Source: Chrysosporum bergii ANA360D (GTDB lineage Bacteria > Cyanobacteriota > Cyanobacteriia > Cyanobacteriales > Nostocaceae). Taken from it: 64,000 nt of DNA. Below the pieces are notes generated by a model. That model did no database searches and was not told where the DNA came from. It saw only the letters and a program-made list of their open reading frames with translations. Where the stretch lies: positions 1 to 64,000 of the forward strand of contig NZ_JANQDH010000082.1 of assembly GCF_029891735.1 (NCBI RefSeq), written 5' to 3'. Numbering within the stretch: position 1 is the stretch's first letter; each line of letters begins with the position of its first letter. Below, in pieces: positions 44,386 to 54,231 of this stretch. Position numbers and translations under genes: made by a program.

Positions 44386-44731
44386 CTTGTTCTAAATATT
44401 GGTTAATATCTTCAATAATTCGCGTTAGTTCAGCTTCTGTAGTTAAGCGAATATTCAGATCGCGGATAGTTAGCAGGACTTTGGCAGCAAAGGGAGTAGG
44501 CCAAATATTGGGATTACAAAAAACTTCTAAAAATACCTCGCCAGTGTAGCGATACTCCAGAGGAGGTTGAGGAGTGACCTTACCACCTGCGGCGGTGGGT
44601 TTAGCGGCCAGAGCTTGGAGGCGTTCGATTAATTGATTGATTGCTGCTTTTAATTCCCGTGCTGCCTGGGCTGAAAAGCTGAAGGACACGGAACCTTCAA
44701 CCAAATTCAGTGTCAGAGTAGTTGAAGACAT
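44378..44731 (-). CDS. Conserved hypothetical protein (117 aa)
   Basis: A soluble 117-aa protein with an N-terminal beta segment (TTLTLNLVEGSVSFSFSAQ), a helix (ARELKAAINQLIERLQALAA) and a C-terminal helix (EAELTRIIEDINQYLEQ). I do not recognise a named family. Its last codons overlap the TnpB remnant in another frame by a few bases, which suggests the element's insertion replaced or abutted its native 3' flank. No membrane segment is visible. Confidence 0.55.
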   Translation of the reverse strand: MSSTTLTLNLVEGSVSFSFSAQAARELKAAINQLIERLQALAAKPTAAGGKVTPQPPLEYRYTGEVFLEVFCNPNIWPTPFAAKVLLTIRDLNIRLTTEAELTRIIEDINQYLEQVS

Positions 44732-44973
44732 GATGAATAAAGACTAATTGATAATTACCTATATTACCGGAATTTTGCGGATGTTTGTTAAAAACAATTG
44801 TTACAGGTTATTTAGTTTTGCCTGCCCTTTGTTAAGATCCTCTACCAGTATGTAATACTTTGAAACATTTAATATCGGTTTTAAGATTTACATTTAAGCT
44901 CATAGAAACCAATGTTAAATATCTGCCATGACTTAAGGCCACCGCTTGGTGGATTTTGCCGCTCTAATTTCCC

Positions 44974-46734
44974 TCAGTTGTCTATTCCCTGTTCCCTATT
45001 TTTTTCATCTGCTTCTTGAAATAAAGATTTGATTTTGTCCCGCCAGTATTTAGTATCTGGTAGTTTTTCGGGATTATTTCGATAATCTAAAACCTTGTCC
45101 CATTCATCATCATCTATGGCTTGATTGATGTCATTAAACAGCGCCTCGGCCTTGGCCCAATCTTTTTGCCACTGATTGATGATAGCAACTGTTTCTTTAA
45201 TTCCAGAGGAAGTATGACCGGGAATAGAGCGCAGTAAAGCAATGGCTGCTGGGAGATTTCCAGATTCATACTTTTGTCTGGCTTGTTCTAGAATTTTTTG
45301 GTTGTGGTTCTCAGGCTGTGATGGATTTGATGTATCTTTTGGCTTAGGCTGAGGAATTGGTCTGGCTGTAATCAAATTAGTATCATCTACTGTGTTAATG
45401 CCAATACCTTGATCCCGCAGACAAGAAACCCACTGTTCCTTATTGGTAATTACATCCACGTGGGCCCAAGCCAAACCACCAGATTTAAGTTTAACTTCCA
45501 CCCATCCGCGTTTTGTGCGGTTGCCAGTTACCTCTAAACCAGTATTTTTACTGGTGGTTTGCACCACAGTATCAGAATTAATGGCGCTGGGTTCAGAACG
45601 AATATTAGAATTGCCTGCCACCATAGCCAAGCAGGTGTTAGTATTGGTGTCATTAGCTGTAAAGTTATTAGCTAAATTTCTCACATTGGGATATACGTTA
45701 GTGACTATAGCGGCAGCCCCACCCGCTAAAAATAAACCAATTAAGAAGGGCCAAGGGTCGCCTTGGCGAGATTGTACAGCAACTGGTTGAGGGGCAGGAT
45801 TTGCTGGGGCAACTGCAACGGTTTTTTCCGGCGATATTTGTGAAACAGATTGAACAGCTTGGTGATGCTGACGAGGAAGAAATTTTGGCGGTGTGGTTGG
45901 TGTTAATACTGGCTTAACAATGCTTTTACAGGCTTGCAGTGCTTCTGTTGCGGTTTGATAGCGGTCTTTAAAGTGATAATGCACCATTTTAGTTAACAGT
46001 GCTGTTAACTCAGGGTTTACCTCTACTAAATGTTGCCACATAAGTTCCCCGGTGTTGGGGTCTTCTTGTAACTCAATGGCGGGTAATCCTGTTAGGGCTT
46101 GGATAGCAATAATGCCCAGGGAATAAATATCACTGTTGGGGCGGGGTTTACCCTGCCCTTGTTCTGTGGGCATATAACCGGGGGTGCCAATGGCAACTGT
46201 AGCTGTAGGTTGCCCACCAACGCTGACTAGTGGTAATCTTAGCTGCTTGACTGAGCCAAAATCTACTAAAACCAATTTTTGATCACTGGCGCGACGGATA
46301 ATGTTAACTGGTTTAATATCCCGGTGAATCACCCCTTGACTGTGAACAAACTCCAAAATTTCTAAAATCCCTGCCAATAGTTCTAAAACTTGGCTTTCAC
46401 TCCAGGGCTGACCGGGTATTAGTTCCTCTGCTAGGGTCTGTCCAGCAATAAATTCTTGTACTAAATAAAATTCTTGGTTTTCATCAAAGTAAGCCAGTAG
46501 CCTGGGTATCTGGTCATGATTACCTAATTTTTCTAAGGTTTCAGCTTCGCTGCTAAATAAACGCTTGGCGGTGTCAAAAACTCTGGGGTCGGAAGTTGTG
46601 GGTTTAAGGTGCTTCACAACGCAGACAGGATTACCCGGCCGCCTGGTATCTTGGGCAATATAGGTTTGACCAAATCCCCCTTGACCTAGGATATCAGTTA
46701 TTTGGTAACGGTGGTCTAGTAGCTTGCCGATCAT
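44974..46734 (-). CDS. Ser/Thr protein kinase with SH3-like and TPR-like C-terminus
   Basis: A 586-aa eukaryotic-type kinase. The catalytic domain spans about 10-270 with GQGGFGQTY, Lys in CVVKHL, HRDIKPVN, DFG and the APE-like GTPGYMPTEQ. A transmembrane helix follows near 325-345 (WPFLIGLFLAGGAAAIVTNVY), then a bacterial SH3-like domain (about 365-440, NSNIRSEPSAINSDTVV) and a TPR-like helical tail (about 480-580). The extracytoplasmic part may sense peptidoglycan or other ligands; this is inferred. All kinase residues appear intact. Confidence 0.88.
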   Translation of the reverse strand: MIGKLLDHRYQITDILGQGGFGQTYIAQDTRRPGNPVCVVKHLKPTTSDPRVFDTAKRLFSSEAETLEKLGNHDQIPRLLAYFDENQEFYLVQEFIAGQTLAEELIPGQPWSESQVLELLAGILEILEFVHSQGVIHRDIKPVNIIRRASDQKLVLVDFGSVKQLRLPLVSVGGQPTATVAIGTPGYMPTEQGQGKPRPNSDIYSLGIIAIQALTGLPAIELQEDPNTGELMWQHLVEVNPELTALLTKMVHYHFKDRYQTATEALQACKSIVKPVLTPTTPPKFLPRQHHQAVQSVSQISPEKTVAVAPANPAPQPVAVQSRQGDPWPFLIGLFLAGGAAAIVTNVYPNVRNLANNFTANDTNTNTCLAMVAGNSNIRSEPSAINSDTVVQTTSKNTGLEVTGNRTKRGWVEVKLKSGGLAWAHVDVITNKEQWVSCLRDQGIGINTVDDTNLITARPIPQPKPKDTSNPSQPENHNQKILEQARQKYESGNLPAAIALLRSIPGHTSSGIKETVAIINQWQKDWAKAEALFNDINQAIDDDEWDKVLDYRNNPEKLPDTKYWRDKIKSLFQEADEKNREQGIDN

Positions 46735-46798
46735 ATTTTCCCCTCAGAGTCATTAGCTGATTTTTTCTGCTGGTAATTGAATATCTAATCAATAGCTG

Positions 46799-46883
46799 CA
46801 ACTTTTTAACCATGAAATCCGCCAAGTTAGCATAAATATTTGTTATTACAACTTTTAACCATGAAATCCGCCAAGTTAGCATA
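46799..46883. repeat. Tandem duplication of a 35-bp segment
   Basis: The segment with TTTTAACCATGAAATCC and GCCAAGTTAGCATA occurs at 46799-46834 and again at 46849-46883, with about 50-bp period, in the upstream region of the kinase gene. It may be a regulatory duplication or a slippage product. Confidence 0.6.
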
Positions 46884-47014
46884 TCATAATAGGAGAAAAT
46901 CAGCCCCTAGGGGCGTGGGAGAAATTGAATATAGTATGATATGTTATACATAGTACCAATCAAAAATCATTTAGGTTTAACCGACTGTTTATCGAATTTG
47001 CCTGTTTACCACCA

Positions 47015-47500
47015 ATGCCACCTAGAATAACTAACCCAACTACATGGCAGCAGGCTGAACTCCTCATGCAGCCTGCTTTTATTCGTGTTGTCGATAATAT
47101 TCGTAAGCATCTTGATACCTCGAATTGGAAGGGAACTTACCATGATGTTTTGATTTGGCCTGCTAACACCAGTGATGACATCAAGGCTTGGGTAACTCAG
47201 TTGTTGCAAGAAATGGAATCTGCAAGTTTAGAACGGGCGGATGAAATTAAGGCCACTCTGGCTGATTTACCTATGCCCTATCCAGGCTATCATTTACGTT
47301 TGCAACGTCAAGACCATGAGGTGAGTTTAGACTTGTGGGAAATTTGTTATCAAGTGTGCTTTCTCAATTACTCTCCTGTGAGTGAATCTGTAAGTATTGA
47401 TACTAGGTTGCTTGATGATGCGGGTGGGGTGAATTGGCAATCTTTGGAAGATAAAACTAAGGATTTAGTGGGGCGGGCATTTGCTAATTTACCAAATTAA
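47015..47500 (+). CDS. Conserved hypothetical protein (161 aa)
   Basis: A 161-aa soluble protein, start ATG 47015. It has no membrane segment. The middle contains GYHLRLQRQDHEVSLDLWEICYQVCFLNY and the end SLEDKTKDLVGRAFANLPN. I do not recognise a named family; it appears typical of cyanobacterial orphan proteins. The 3' end overlaps the convergent glycosyltransferase gene by 4 bp. Confidence 0.55.
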   Translation: MPPRITNPTTWQQAELLMQPAFIRVVDNIRKHLDTSNWKGTYHDVLIWPANTSDDIKAWVTQLLQEMESASLERADEIKATLADLPMPYPGYHLRLQRQDHEVSLDLWEICYQVCFLNYSPVSESVSIDTRLLDDAGGVNWQSLEDKTKDLVGRAFANLPN

Positions 47501-48999
47501 ATCCAAGTATTCAACCACATTCGCATTTTATAATCTTCAGGGGATAGGGGTAAACCTAAATATAAAGGCATCCAAAAAATAAAACCAGCCACAATTAAGA
47601 ATATTATGGTGAGACCCATGGCCTGAATTTGGCGGTAATAACTGCAAAGACATTGATCTACACACCAGGCGATCGCTAAAAATGCAAATACCACAGCACT
47701 CATATAGTGGTACATAAAAACGCATCTGGTAACTTTTGTCCAAGGTAATAAGTTGGCGGCATAATTTACTATTAAATATAGGGCAATCCAACTATGAATA
47801 GTGACCTTGGCAGGTAGTATGTGCTGTTTTTGCCACCAAGGAATGACTACTTCTAACAGTAGCATTACTGCTAAAAACAAAATTGCCCCCACACCCAACC
47901 ACCATAAAAAAGGATTCCCCATGGCGTGGACATCATAAATAGTTTTGCCTAAGAGAGGTTCACTGCTATTCTGGGTTGTGTGATAGTAATAAGCAATTGG
48001 TCGATTCATTAAAGGCCATTGATACCACGGGGCGCAGTAAGGATGGACACTTGGACTGTTACCGCCCATGTGGAGGTGAAATTGCAAAATTTTTTGATGT
48101 ACTGCTATAAATCCATATCTTTTATCCAGCTGGAGATGAGGAATCCAGATCATGCTGTAAACTACAGCTGGGATAATTCCTAGATAAAATAGCATTGCCA
48201 ATATATTTATCTGAGTAAGATTTGGTATTGGTGTGTAAGTTGCAGTTGCTGGAGATGTTTGACTGGTTTCTATCCATTGCTGATACCATTGGCGCAAAAA
48301 AAGCTGAGTTTGTCTGATTAGTGTTGTGGGGGATATTACCCGGAAGGGTCGATGGGGAAAAGACTGTATTAGTGGAATTATATAAGCTGCTACCCAAATT
48401 AAATAAGCACCCAACAAAAACCATAAGCCATTCCATTTAGTGGCGGCTGATGCACCAAAACTGATACCTGCTAGAACTAAACACCAAACACGCTGTTGAT
48501 TTTGGTTATTTAATGCCAATAAAAAAAACCATTGACCTAATAAGCCAAAAATAATAATATAAATATTATTTAAAGCATATCGAGATTCAACTAAAAAGAA
48601 ACCATCACAGGCTGTAAATAAACCTGCGAGTAAAGCAAAGCGATAACGATGACTTAATTGATAGGCAATACCAGCCACAACTACAGGAATAAAAGAGCCA
48701 GTTACAGCATTTAGCCAACGATAACTCCAGGGCGATCGCACTGACCCTGTGAGTTCATTTACTGTATCTTGCCCAAAAGGAAGATGACTACCCAGCCAGA
48801 TGCCAATACTAATAATATATTGACTTAGTGGGGGGTGAGCATTAAAAAATGGTGTATTGGTAAGGTAGTTATTGCCGAATTTGGCAAAGTAAACTTCATC
48901 AAATACTAAAGTATTAAACCGTTCCAATCCCCAAAACCGTAAGGTGATTGATAACAGAAAAACACCCATCATACCAATTCGGAACCATTTCTTAGACAT
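47497..48999 (-). CDS. PMT-family (GT39-like) membrane glycosyltransferase
   Basis: A 500-aa integral membrane protein with about eleven transmembrane helices. It matches protein O-mannosyltransferase-like enzymes: the first extracytoplasmic loop has the acidic motif FDEVYFAKFGNNYL and HPPLSQYI, and KRYGFIAVHQKILQFHLHMGG is the central loop. These enzymes use lipid-linked sugars to glycosylate envelope proteins or lipids. The precise substrate cannot be told. The gene is single and convergent with its right-hand neighbour. Confidence 0.8.
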   Translation of the reverse strand: MSKKWFRIGMMGVFLLSITLRFWGLERFNTLVFDEVYFAKFGNNYLTNTPFFNAHPPLSQYIISIGIWLGSHLPFGQDTVNELTGSVRSPWSYRWLNAVTGSFIPVVVAGIAYQLSHRYRFALLAGLFTACDGFFLVESRYALNNIYIIIFGLLGQWFFLLALNNQNQQRVWCLVLAGISFGASAATKWNGLWFLLGAYLIWVAAYIIPLIQSFPHRPFRVISPTTLIRQTQLFLRQWYQQWIETSQTSPATATYTPIPNLTQINILAMLFYLGIIPAVVYSMIWIPHLQLDKRYGFIAVHQKILQFHLHMGGNSPSVHPYCAPWYQWPLMNRPIAYYYHTTQNSSEPLLGKTIYDVHAMGNPFLWWLGVGAILFLAVMLLLEVVIPWWQKQHILPAKVTIHSWIALYLIVNYAANLLPWTKVTRCVFMYHYMSAVVFAFLAIAWCVDQCLCSYYRQIQAMGLTIIFLIVAGFIFWMPLYLGLPLSPEDYKMRMWLNTWI

Positions 49000-49101
49000 T
49001 TGTCAATACTGATCGGTTTATAAATGATGTAAGTTTGGTAGTGGGGGTATCTGGTTCCCCTATGAATGTACCTGACTAAACCGAGAAGGGCTAGACCGTA
49101 G

Positions 49102-50844
49102 TTAGCTAAAAGCATTTAAATTAACAGTGTACTCTTCCATTGGTAGCAACCGCCAATTAGAACTAGCATCTATTTCTAACACGTACTCATGGTATTGCAA
49201 CAAACTAGGGCGGTGTCCCACACTAATTAATGTAGTTCCAGAGCTTCTGAGTTTTTCATACAAATTCTTTTCATTAGCTAAATCCAGCGCACTGGTAGCT
49301 TCATCTAGAATGACGTAGTTAGGCATACTCAGCAAAAGTCGGGCAAAAGCCAAACGCTGTTGTTCCCCTAAAGAAAGTACATTTGCCCAGTCTAACTCTA
49401 GGTCAAAGCCCCCAAATCTTTCTGGTAATTCTGCTAAATTCACCTCTGCTAACACATGGCGCATTTTCTCTTCCCTGATATCATGATCAGTATGGGGGTA
49501 AAGTAACTGACTGCGCAGCGAACCCAACACCATATAAGGACGTTGGGGTAAAAACATCATTGCTGAGAGGGGAGGACGGATAATTTGACCAGTACCTGCA
49601 TTCCACAACCCGGCGATGGCTCTTAATAGGGAACTCTTACCACTACCACTGTTACCAACAATTACCAAGCCTTCCCCTGGCTGTAATCTCAATGGTAAAT
49701 CCCTCACTAGGGTGCGTTCATAGTTGGGGGTTAATAGGGTGAGATGACGTAATTCAATGTGAGTATCTTCTCTGATATCAATGGTGGTCATTCCTAGCTG
49801 CTTTTGGTTGGTGGTTTCCAACGCCTCGGCTAACTCTCCCATCCGTTCAACACCCGCAGCAAAAGCGGTTAAGTTTTCAAATTGACCTACCACCACAGAT
49901 AAGGCACTAAAAATCTGACTAAAAGCGATGGCTGCTTGGGTAAACGTACCAAAATCTGTTTTACCTGCAAAGTAAATAGGTGCAATTACCAAGTAAGGCA
50001 GTGCTGAGACAAAATAGTTATAGCTAGTGGTAAAAAAACCTAAATTACGTTGCCAGTTGATCAATACATCAAAGTTGCGAATTGCCCGCCAGAAACGCTG
50101 TTTAAGTTGTAATATTTCTTCTCTTTCACCTTGATAAAAAGCAATGGACTCGGCATTATCTCGCACATGAATTAGTCCATAACGAAAGTCAGCTTCTCGT
50201 TTAAGTTGATTAAAATTGATGCCTATTAATCGTTGACCAATCCAAGCAGTAACTACTGTCCCCAAAATGGCATAAACCACCAGCGCTACTGACAGAGCTA
50301 CTGAGATAGATAATAAAACTCCTGTGAAAGACACTAAAGTAATAACTGAGGTGAGAATCAGCAGGGTAAAAGATAAGCTGGTACGGGTAAAAGAGCGGAT
50401 ATCTTCGGCAATGCGCTGGTCGGGGTTGTCGATTTTTTCGTTAGAATTAATTTGGTAATAAGCGCGATTTTGGAAATATTTATCTATAAAATGGTTAGTT
50501 AGCCACTCCCGCCATTGTAATCCCAACTTATCTTGTAGATAGCCATACATGACAACAATCGGAGTACCAATGATCAGCAGCCCGGCATAAAAAATGATGA
50601 AGCGCCAAAAGGTTGAGGCATCTTGAGTTTGGGGAAAGGTTGCCAAAGAAGTATCAATATTGCGGAAAATATAGCTAATACCGACATTGATCACATTCAC
50701 CACTAATGCCAAGAGTAGCAAAAGTGCTAATAGTCCCCTCCCTTGCCATTTTTGTTCAGAAAACCAGTAGGGTTTGGCAACTTTTAGGAATTTATGCCAC
50801 AACTGCGGGTCTAATCGTTTGGTCTGAGTTGTTGTTGTACTCAT
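49102..50844 (-). CDS. ABC transporter with fused permease and ATPase (SbmA/BacA-ABCD-like)
   Basis: A 580-aa half-transporter. Residues of about 25-330 form an ABC_membrane_2-type permease with WREWLTNHFIDKYFQNRAYYQ and NPDQRIAEDIRSFT, the family signature seen in SbmA/BacA and peroxisomal ABCD transporters. The ATPase domain has Walker A GNSGSGKSS, signature LSLGEQQRLAFARLL and Walker B YVILDEATSALD. Homologues move fatty acyl-type molecules, vitamins or peptides; the substrate is unclear. It precedes ppsA in the opposite sense of neither: both genes are leftward, with an 88-bp gap. Confidence 0.85.
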   Translation of the reverse strand: MSTTTTQTKRLDPQLWHKFLKVAKPYWFSEQKWQGRGLLALLLLLALVVNVINVGISYIFRNIDTSLATFPQTQDASTFWRFIIFYAGLLIIGTPIVVMYGYLQDKLGLQWREWLTNHFIDKYFQNRAYYQINSNEKIDNPDQRIAEDIRSFTRTSLSFTLLILTSVITLVSFTGVLLSISVALSVALVVYAILGTVVTAWIGQRLIGINFNQLKREADFRYGLIHVRDNAESIAFYQGEREEILQLKQRFWRAIRNFDVLINWQRNLGFFTTSYNYFVSALPYLVIAPIYFAGKTDFGTFTQAAIAFSQIFSALSVVVGQFENLTAFAAGVERMGELAEALETTNQKQLGMTTIDIREDTHIELRHLTLLTPNYERTLVRDLPLRLQPGEGLVIVGNSGSGKSSLLRAIAGLWNAGTGQIIRPPLSAMMFLPQRPYMVLGSLRSQLLYPHTDHDIREEKMRHVLAEVNLAELPERFGGFDLELDWANVLSLGEQQRLAFARLLLSMPNYVILDEATSALDLANEKNLYEKLRSSGTTLISVGHRPSLLQYHEYVLEIDASSNWRLLPMEEYTVNLNAFS

Positions 50845-50932
50845 TAGTAATTTTGGTCAAAGGTGTGGACAATGGGGGATGGGATAAAGAAAAATTTTCT
50901 CTACTCCCACTTCATCCCGGATCCCTAATTAT

Positions 50933-53374
50933 CTACATATTTTGCTCTACTTTTGCCACTTCGAGCATAGTTTTTAAAACTGAATCTGGATTGAGGCTGA
51001 TGGAATCAATTCCCTGTTCTACTAAAAACTGGGCAAATTCTGGGTAATCGCTGGGTGCTTGTCCACAAATACCAATTTTGCGATTATGTTTCTTGGCGGC
51101 TTCTATAGCCATCTTCACCATTCGCTTTACACCTTGACTACGTTCATCAAATAACCGGGCTACTAATGCAGAATCTCTATCTATCCCCAATGTTAGCTGA
51201 GTTAAGTCATTGGAACCAATGGAGAAGCCATCAAAAATTTCTGCAAACTCTTCAGCCATAATTACATTGTTGGGTAACTCGCACATCACGTAAACTTGTA
51301 GGTGGTTGACACCTTGTTTTAAGTGATTTTTCGCCATTTCTGCCAACACTAAACGCCCTTCATCGGGGGTGCGACAAAAAGGAATCATGGGGATAACGTT
51401 AGTCAAGCCCATTTGGTCCCGCACACGCTTGATAGATTGACACTCTAAGGCAAAGGCTTCTTGATAGCCAGGATCATAGTAACGTGCTGCGCCGCGCCAA
51501 CCTAGCATGGGGTTTTCTTCCTCTGGTTCAAATTGCTTACCACCTAACAGGTTGGCATATTCATTACTTTTGAAGTCTGACAACCGCACAATCACTGGTT
51601 TAGGATAAAAACCAGCAGCAATTCTCCCTATACCTTGGGCTAATTTATCGACAAAGTATTGGGGTTTATGGTCATAAAGAGCAGTAATTTGATTAATTTT
51701 GGTTTTGACAAATTCATCTTTTAAGTTATGGTAGTGAATTAATGCCATGGGGTGAATTTGGATTTGGTTGGCAATAATAAATTCTGTGCGTGCTAAACCT
51801 ACACCATCGTTGGGAATTGCAGATAAACTGAATGCTTCTTGAGGATTACCCACATTCATTAAAATTTTTGTGCGGGTGCGGGGTAAGTTTTCTAAAGGTG
51901 TTTCTTTAATTTGAAAAGGTAATAAGCCGTGATAAACTTTACCTTCGTCTCCTTCAGCACAAGAAACAGTGACCTCTTGACCGGTTTTTAAAATTTCTGT
52001 AGCATTGCCGCAGCCGACAATAGCGGGTACTGCTAGTTCTCTGGCAATAATAGCCGCGTGACAGGTGCGCCCGCCGGAGTTGGTGACAATGGCGCTGGCG
52101 CGTTTCATAATCGGTTCCCAGTCTGGGTCGGTTCGGTCTGTTACCAATACATCCCCGGTTTGGAATTGGTGGATTTTACTCACATCTAAAATCAGCTTGA
52201 TTTTACCTTGACTTATGGCAGTACCCACAGCCCGACCGGTGACTAGGGAATGGGGGGGTTTTTCTGGTTTGATAATGTGATAACTACGTAACAGGTTTTC
52301 CTGTTTCTGGGACTGGACTGTTTCGGGACGGGCTTGGACAATAAACAGTTGATTGGTGATTCCGTCCTTGGCCCACTCGATATCCATGGGGGAGTAAGTA
52401 CCATGGGTTTGGGTGTAATGGTCTTCTATTAAACTAGCCCATTGTGCTAGTTGTAAAATTTCTGTGTCGCTCAGGGCAAATTTATTTTGTTCTGTGGTGG
52501 GTACGGCGACGTTTTTAGTAAATTTTGAGCCGTCATCATAGATCATTTTTAGTTTTTTGCTGCCCAGTTTTTTATGAATAATGGGGGAGAAACCTGCTTT
52601 TAAGGTGGGTTTAAACACATAATATTCATCTGGGTTAATGGTTCCTTGAACTACGTTTTCCCCCAAACCGTAGGCTGCTGTAATTAGTGCTGCATCTTTA
52701 AAACCGCTTTCGGTGTCAATGGAGAACATGACCCCGGAGGTGGCTAGGTCAGAACGCACCATTTTTTGTATGCCTACGGCCAGGGCTATGGTAAAATGAT
52801 CAAATCCTTTGGTGTGGCGATAGGAAATAGCCCGGTCTGTAAATATGGATGCAAAGCATCTATGACAGGCTGCTAAGACTCCCTCGACACCAACAACATT
52901 TAAGTAAGTTTCTTGCTGTCCGGCAAAACTCGCGTCTGGGAGGTCTTCGGCTGTGGCGCTAGAACGCACTGCTACATCTGTATCTGTGTTGTAGTGTTGA
53001 CATAGTTTTAGATATGCTGTGGCTATGGCCTGACGCAATTCCACCGGAAACGGTGTGTGCATGAGTAGCGATCGCGCTTTTTTGCCTCGTAGTTGTAAAT
53101 TTTTGACATCCTCAATGTCCAAATCACTGAGAAGTTCCCGCAACTTTGGTTCTAACCCTGCTGATTGGATAAAATATCGGTAAGCATAAGCGGTGGTAGC
53201 AAATCCTCCGGGAACTCTGACCCCTTGGGGTGTCAACTGTTGAATCATTTCCCCTAGGGAGGCATTTTTACCCCCTACTAGAGGTACATCAGTAATATTA
53301 ACTTCATCAAACCAGAGAATAAGCGATCGCTGTTTTTCAGATTGAGTCAATGTGTGTTGAGATACCTTAACCAT
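50933..53374 (-). CDS. ppsA: Phosphoenolpyruvate synthase
   Basis: An 813-aa PEP synthase that makes PEP, AMP and phosphate from pyruvate and ATP. The N-terminal ATP-grasp domain contains VGGKNASLGEM and SSATAEDLPDASFAGQQET; the mobile swivel domain has GGRTCHAAIIARELAVPAIVG with the catalytic His; the C-terminal PEP/pyruvate-binding barrel contains IGSNDLTQLTLGIDRDS and GICGQAPSDYPEFAQFL. Length is normal. It lies alone with 210 bp to the CRISPR operon. Confidence 0.96.
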   Translation of the reverse strand: MVKVSQHTLTQSEKQRSLILWFDEVNITDVPLVGGKNASLGEMIQQLTPQGVRVPGGFATTAYAYRYFIQSAGLEPKLRELLSDLDIEDVKNLQLRGKKARSLLMHTPFPVELRQAIATAYLKLCQHYNTDTDVAVRSSATAEDLPDASFAGQQETYLNVVGVEGVLAACHRCFASIFTDRAISYRHTKGFDHFTIALAVGIQKMVRSDLATSGVMFSIDTESGFKDAALITAAYGLGENVVQGTINPDEYYVFKPTLKAGFSPIIHKKLGSKKLKMIYDDGSKFTKNVAVPTTEQNKFALSDTEILQLAQWASLIEDHYTQTHGTYSPMDIEWAKDGITNQLFIVQARPETVQSQKQENLLRSYHIIKPEKPPHSLVTGRAVGTAISQGKIKLILDVSKIHQFQTGDVLVTDRTDPDWEPIMKRASAIVTNSGGRTCHAAIIARELAVPAIVGCGNATEILKTGQEVTVSCAEGDEGKVYHGLLPFQIKETPLENLPRTRTKILMNVGNPQEAFSLSAIPNDGVGLARTEFIIANQIQIHPMALIHYHNLKDEFVKTKINQITALYDHKPQYFVDKLAQGIGRIAAGFYPKPVIVRLSDFKSNEYANLLGGKQFEPEEENPMLGWRGAARYYDPGYQEAFALECQSIKRVRDQMGLTNVIPMIPFCRTPDEGRLVLAEMAKNHLKQGVNHLQVYVMCELPNNVIMAEEFAEIFDGFSIGSNDLTQLTLGIDRDSALVARLFDERSQGVKRMVKMAIEAAKKHNRKIGICGQAPSDYPEFAQFLVEQGIDSISLNPDSVLKTMLEVAKVEQNM

Positions 53375-53537
53375 CTGTGTTACCTCTCAAGTAGATGCTC
53401 TGGTTGTCAGTTTGTTATGGCTGGGATCTTGTCCCTATGTTTAATTTTAGATTCAATATTTGGTCTTGTCCTGTGATATGCAACAGATCATACTGTTTTG
53501 GTTTAAGGTTGATCAGGTGTTAGGCAGATAAGCTCAG

Positions 53538-53566
53538 TAAGCGGGCATCTTGCCCGCGCTACATAT
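53538..53566. repeat. Dispersed repeat head, copy D
   Basis: AGCGGGCATCTTGCCCGCGC is the palindromic head seen in copies A and B, here in the ppsA to cas operon gap and followed by CTACATATGATAC. The distal part is not present. Confidence 0.5.
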
Positions 53567-53584
53567 GATACTTAAGTTTTTGCT

Positions 53585-54229
53585 CTAATTTGCACATTTA
53601 ACGCTTTTAATACTGCCATCTTCTTTAAGAGAAATAATTTTTACATCCACGGTTTGCCCTTCTTGAAGCAAACTGGCTTTTCTTGGTTCTCTCTCGGTTA
53701 ATTTAATGGTTCCTAAAATCTCGTAGGTTACTCTGTTACCATTGATTTTGGTGACTGTGGCTTGTAGTATCTTCCCTTCGTGGAAATCTTGGGATTCTAC
53801 TAGTTGGGCGATTTCTTTTTGACGTGCTGACTCTGGGGTAAATGCTGAGGGGGGAATAATGTCACCAATGGGTACACCAGCATCTTTGTAGTAACGCATG
53901 AGCCGAGTTACCCAGCCTAATATGTGCAGTATGGTGTTGGGATTAGGAATGGTTTTGAGATAATCACTACAAGTTGTTTGGATGTTGGTATAGTATCCTA
54001 GGGTTTTGCCACTGTGTCCTATTTGTTTACCGTCTCTGACTAGGGTGGTGAGGTAGGTAAAAAATCTATCAGTGGCATCGCTTTGATTAACTATACTACG
54101 TAAGTAGGCGATCGCTTTGCCTAGTTCGTTAATGTCTGTATCTTCTTGTACTAGGGTTTGGGCGATGGCGTGGGCAATTTTCCACTGTTGATCTGTGAAA
54201 GATGGGGAACCTAAGTCTGTTATAGTCAT
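53585..54229 (-). CDS. Uncharacterised type III-D-associated protein with OB-like C-terminus
   Basis: A 214-aa protein closing the CRISPR operon, 2 bp after the preceding cas7 gene. The N-terminal 140 residues are helical (QQWKIAHAIAQTLVQEDTDINELGKAIAYLRSIV and PNTILHILGWVTRLMRYYK). The last 65 residues look like a small beta-barrel (KILQATVTKINGNRVTYEILGTIKLTEREPR to QTVDVKIISL), possibly S1/OB- or TRAM-like. I do not recognise it. It could be a helical small-subunit-type protein fused to a nucleic-acid-binding domain, or a regulator. Confidence 0.6.
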   Translation of the reverse strand: MTITDLGSPSFTDQQWKIAHAIAQTLVQEDTDINELGKAIAYLRSIVNQSDATDRFFTYLTTLVRDGKQIGHSGKTLGYYTNIQTTCSDYLKTIPNPNTILHILGWVTRLMRYYKDAGVPIGDIIPPSAFTPESARQKEIAQLVESQDFHEGKILQATVTKINGNRVTYEILGTIKLTEREPRKASLLQEGQTVDVKIISLKEDGSIKSVKCAN

Positions 54230-54231
54230 AG

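Noticed and set aside
46694-46882. 62-codon ORF upstream of the kinase
   Set aside because: It translates the duplicated 35-bp box and overlaps the kinase start; no independent evidence.
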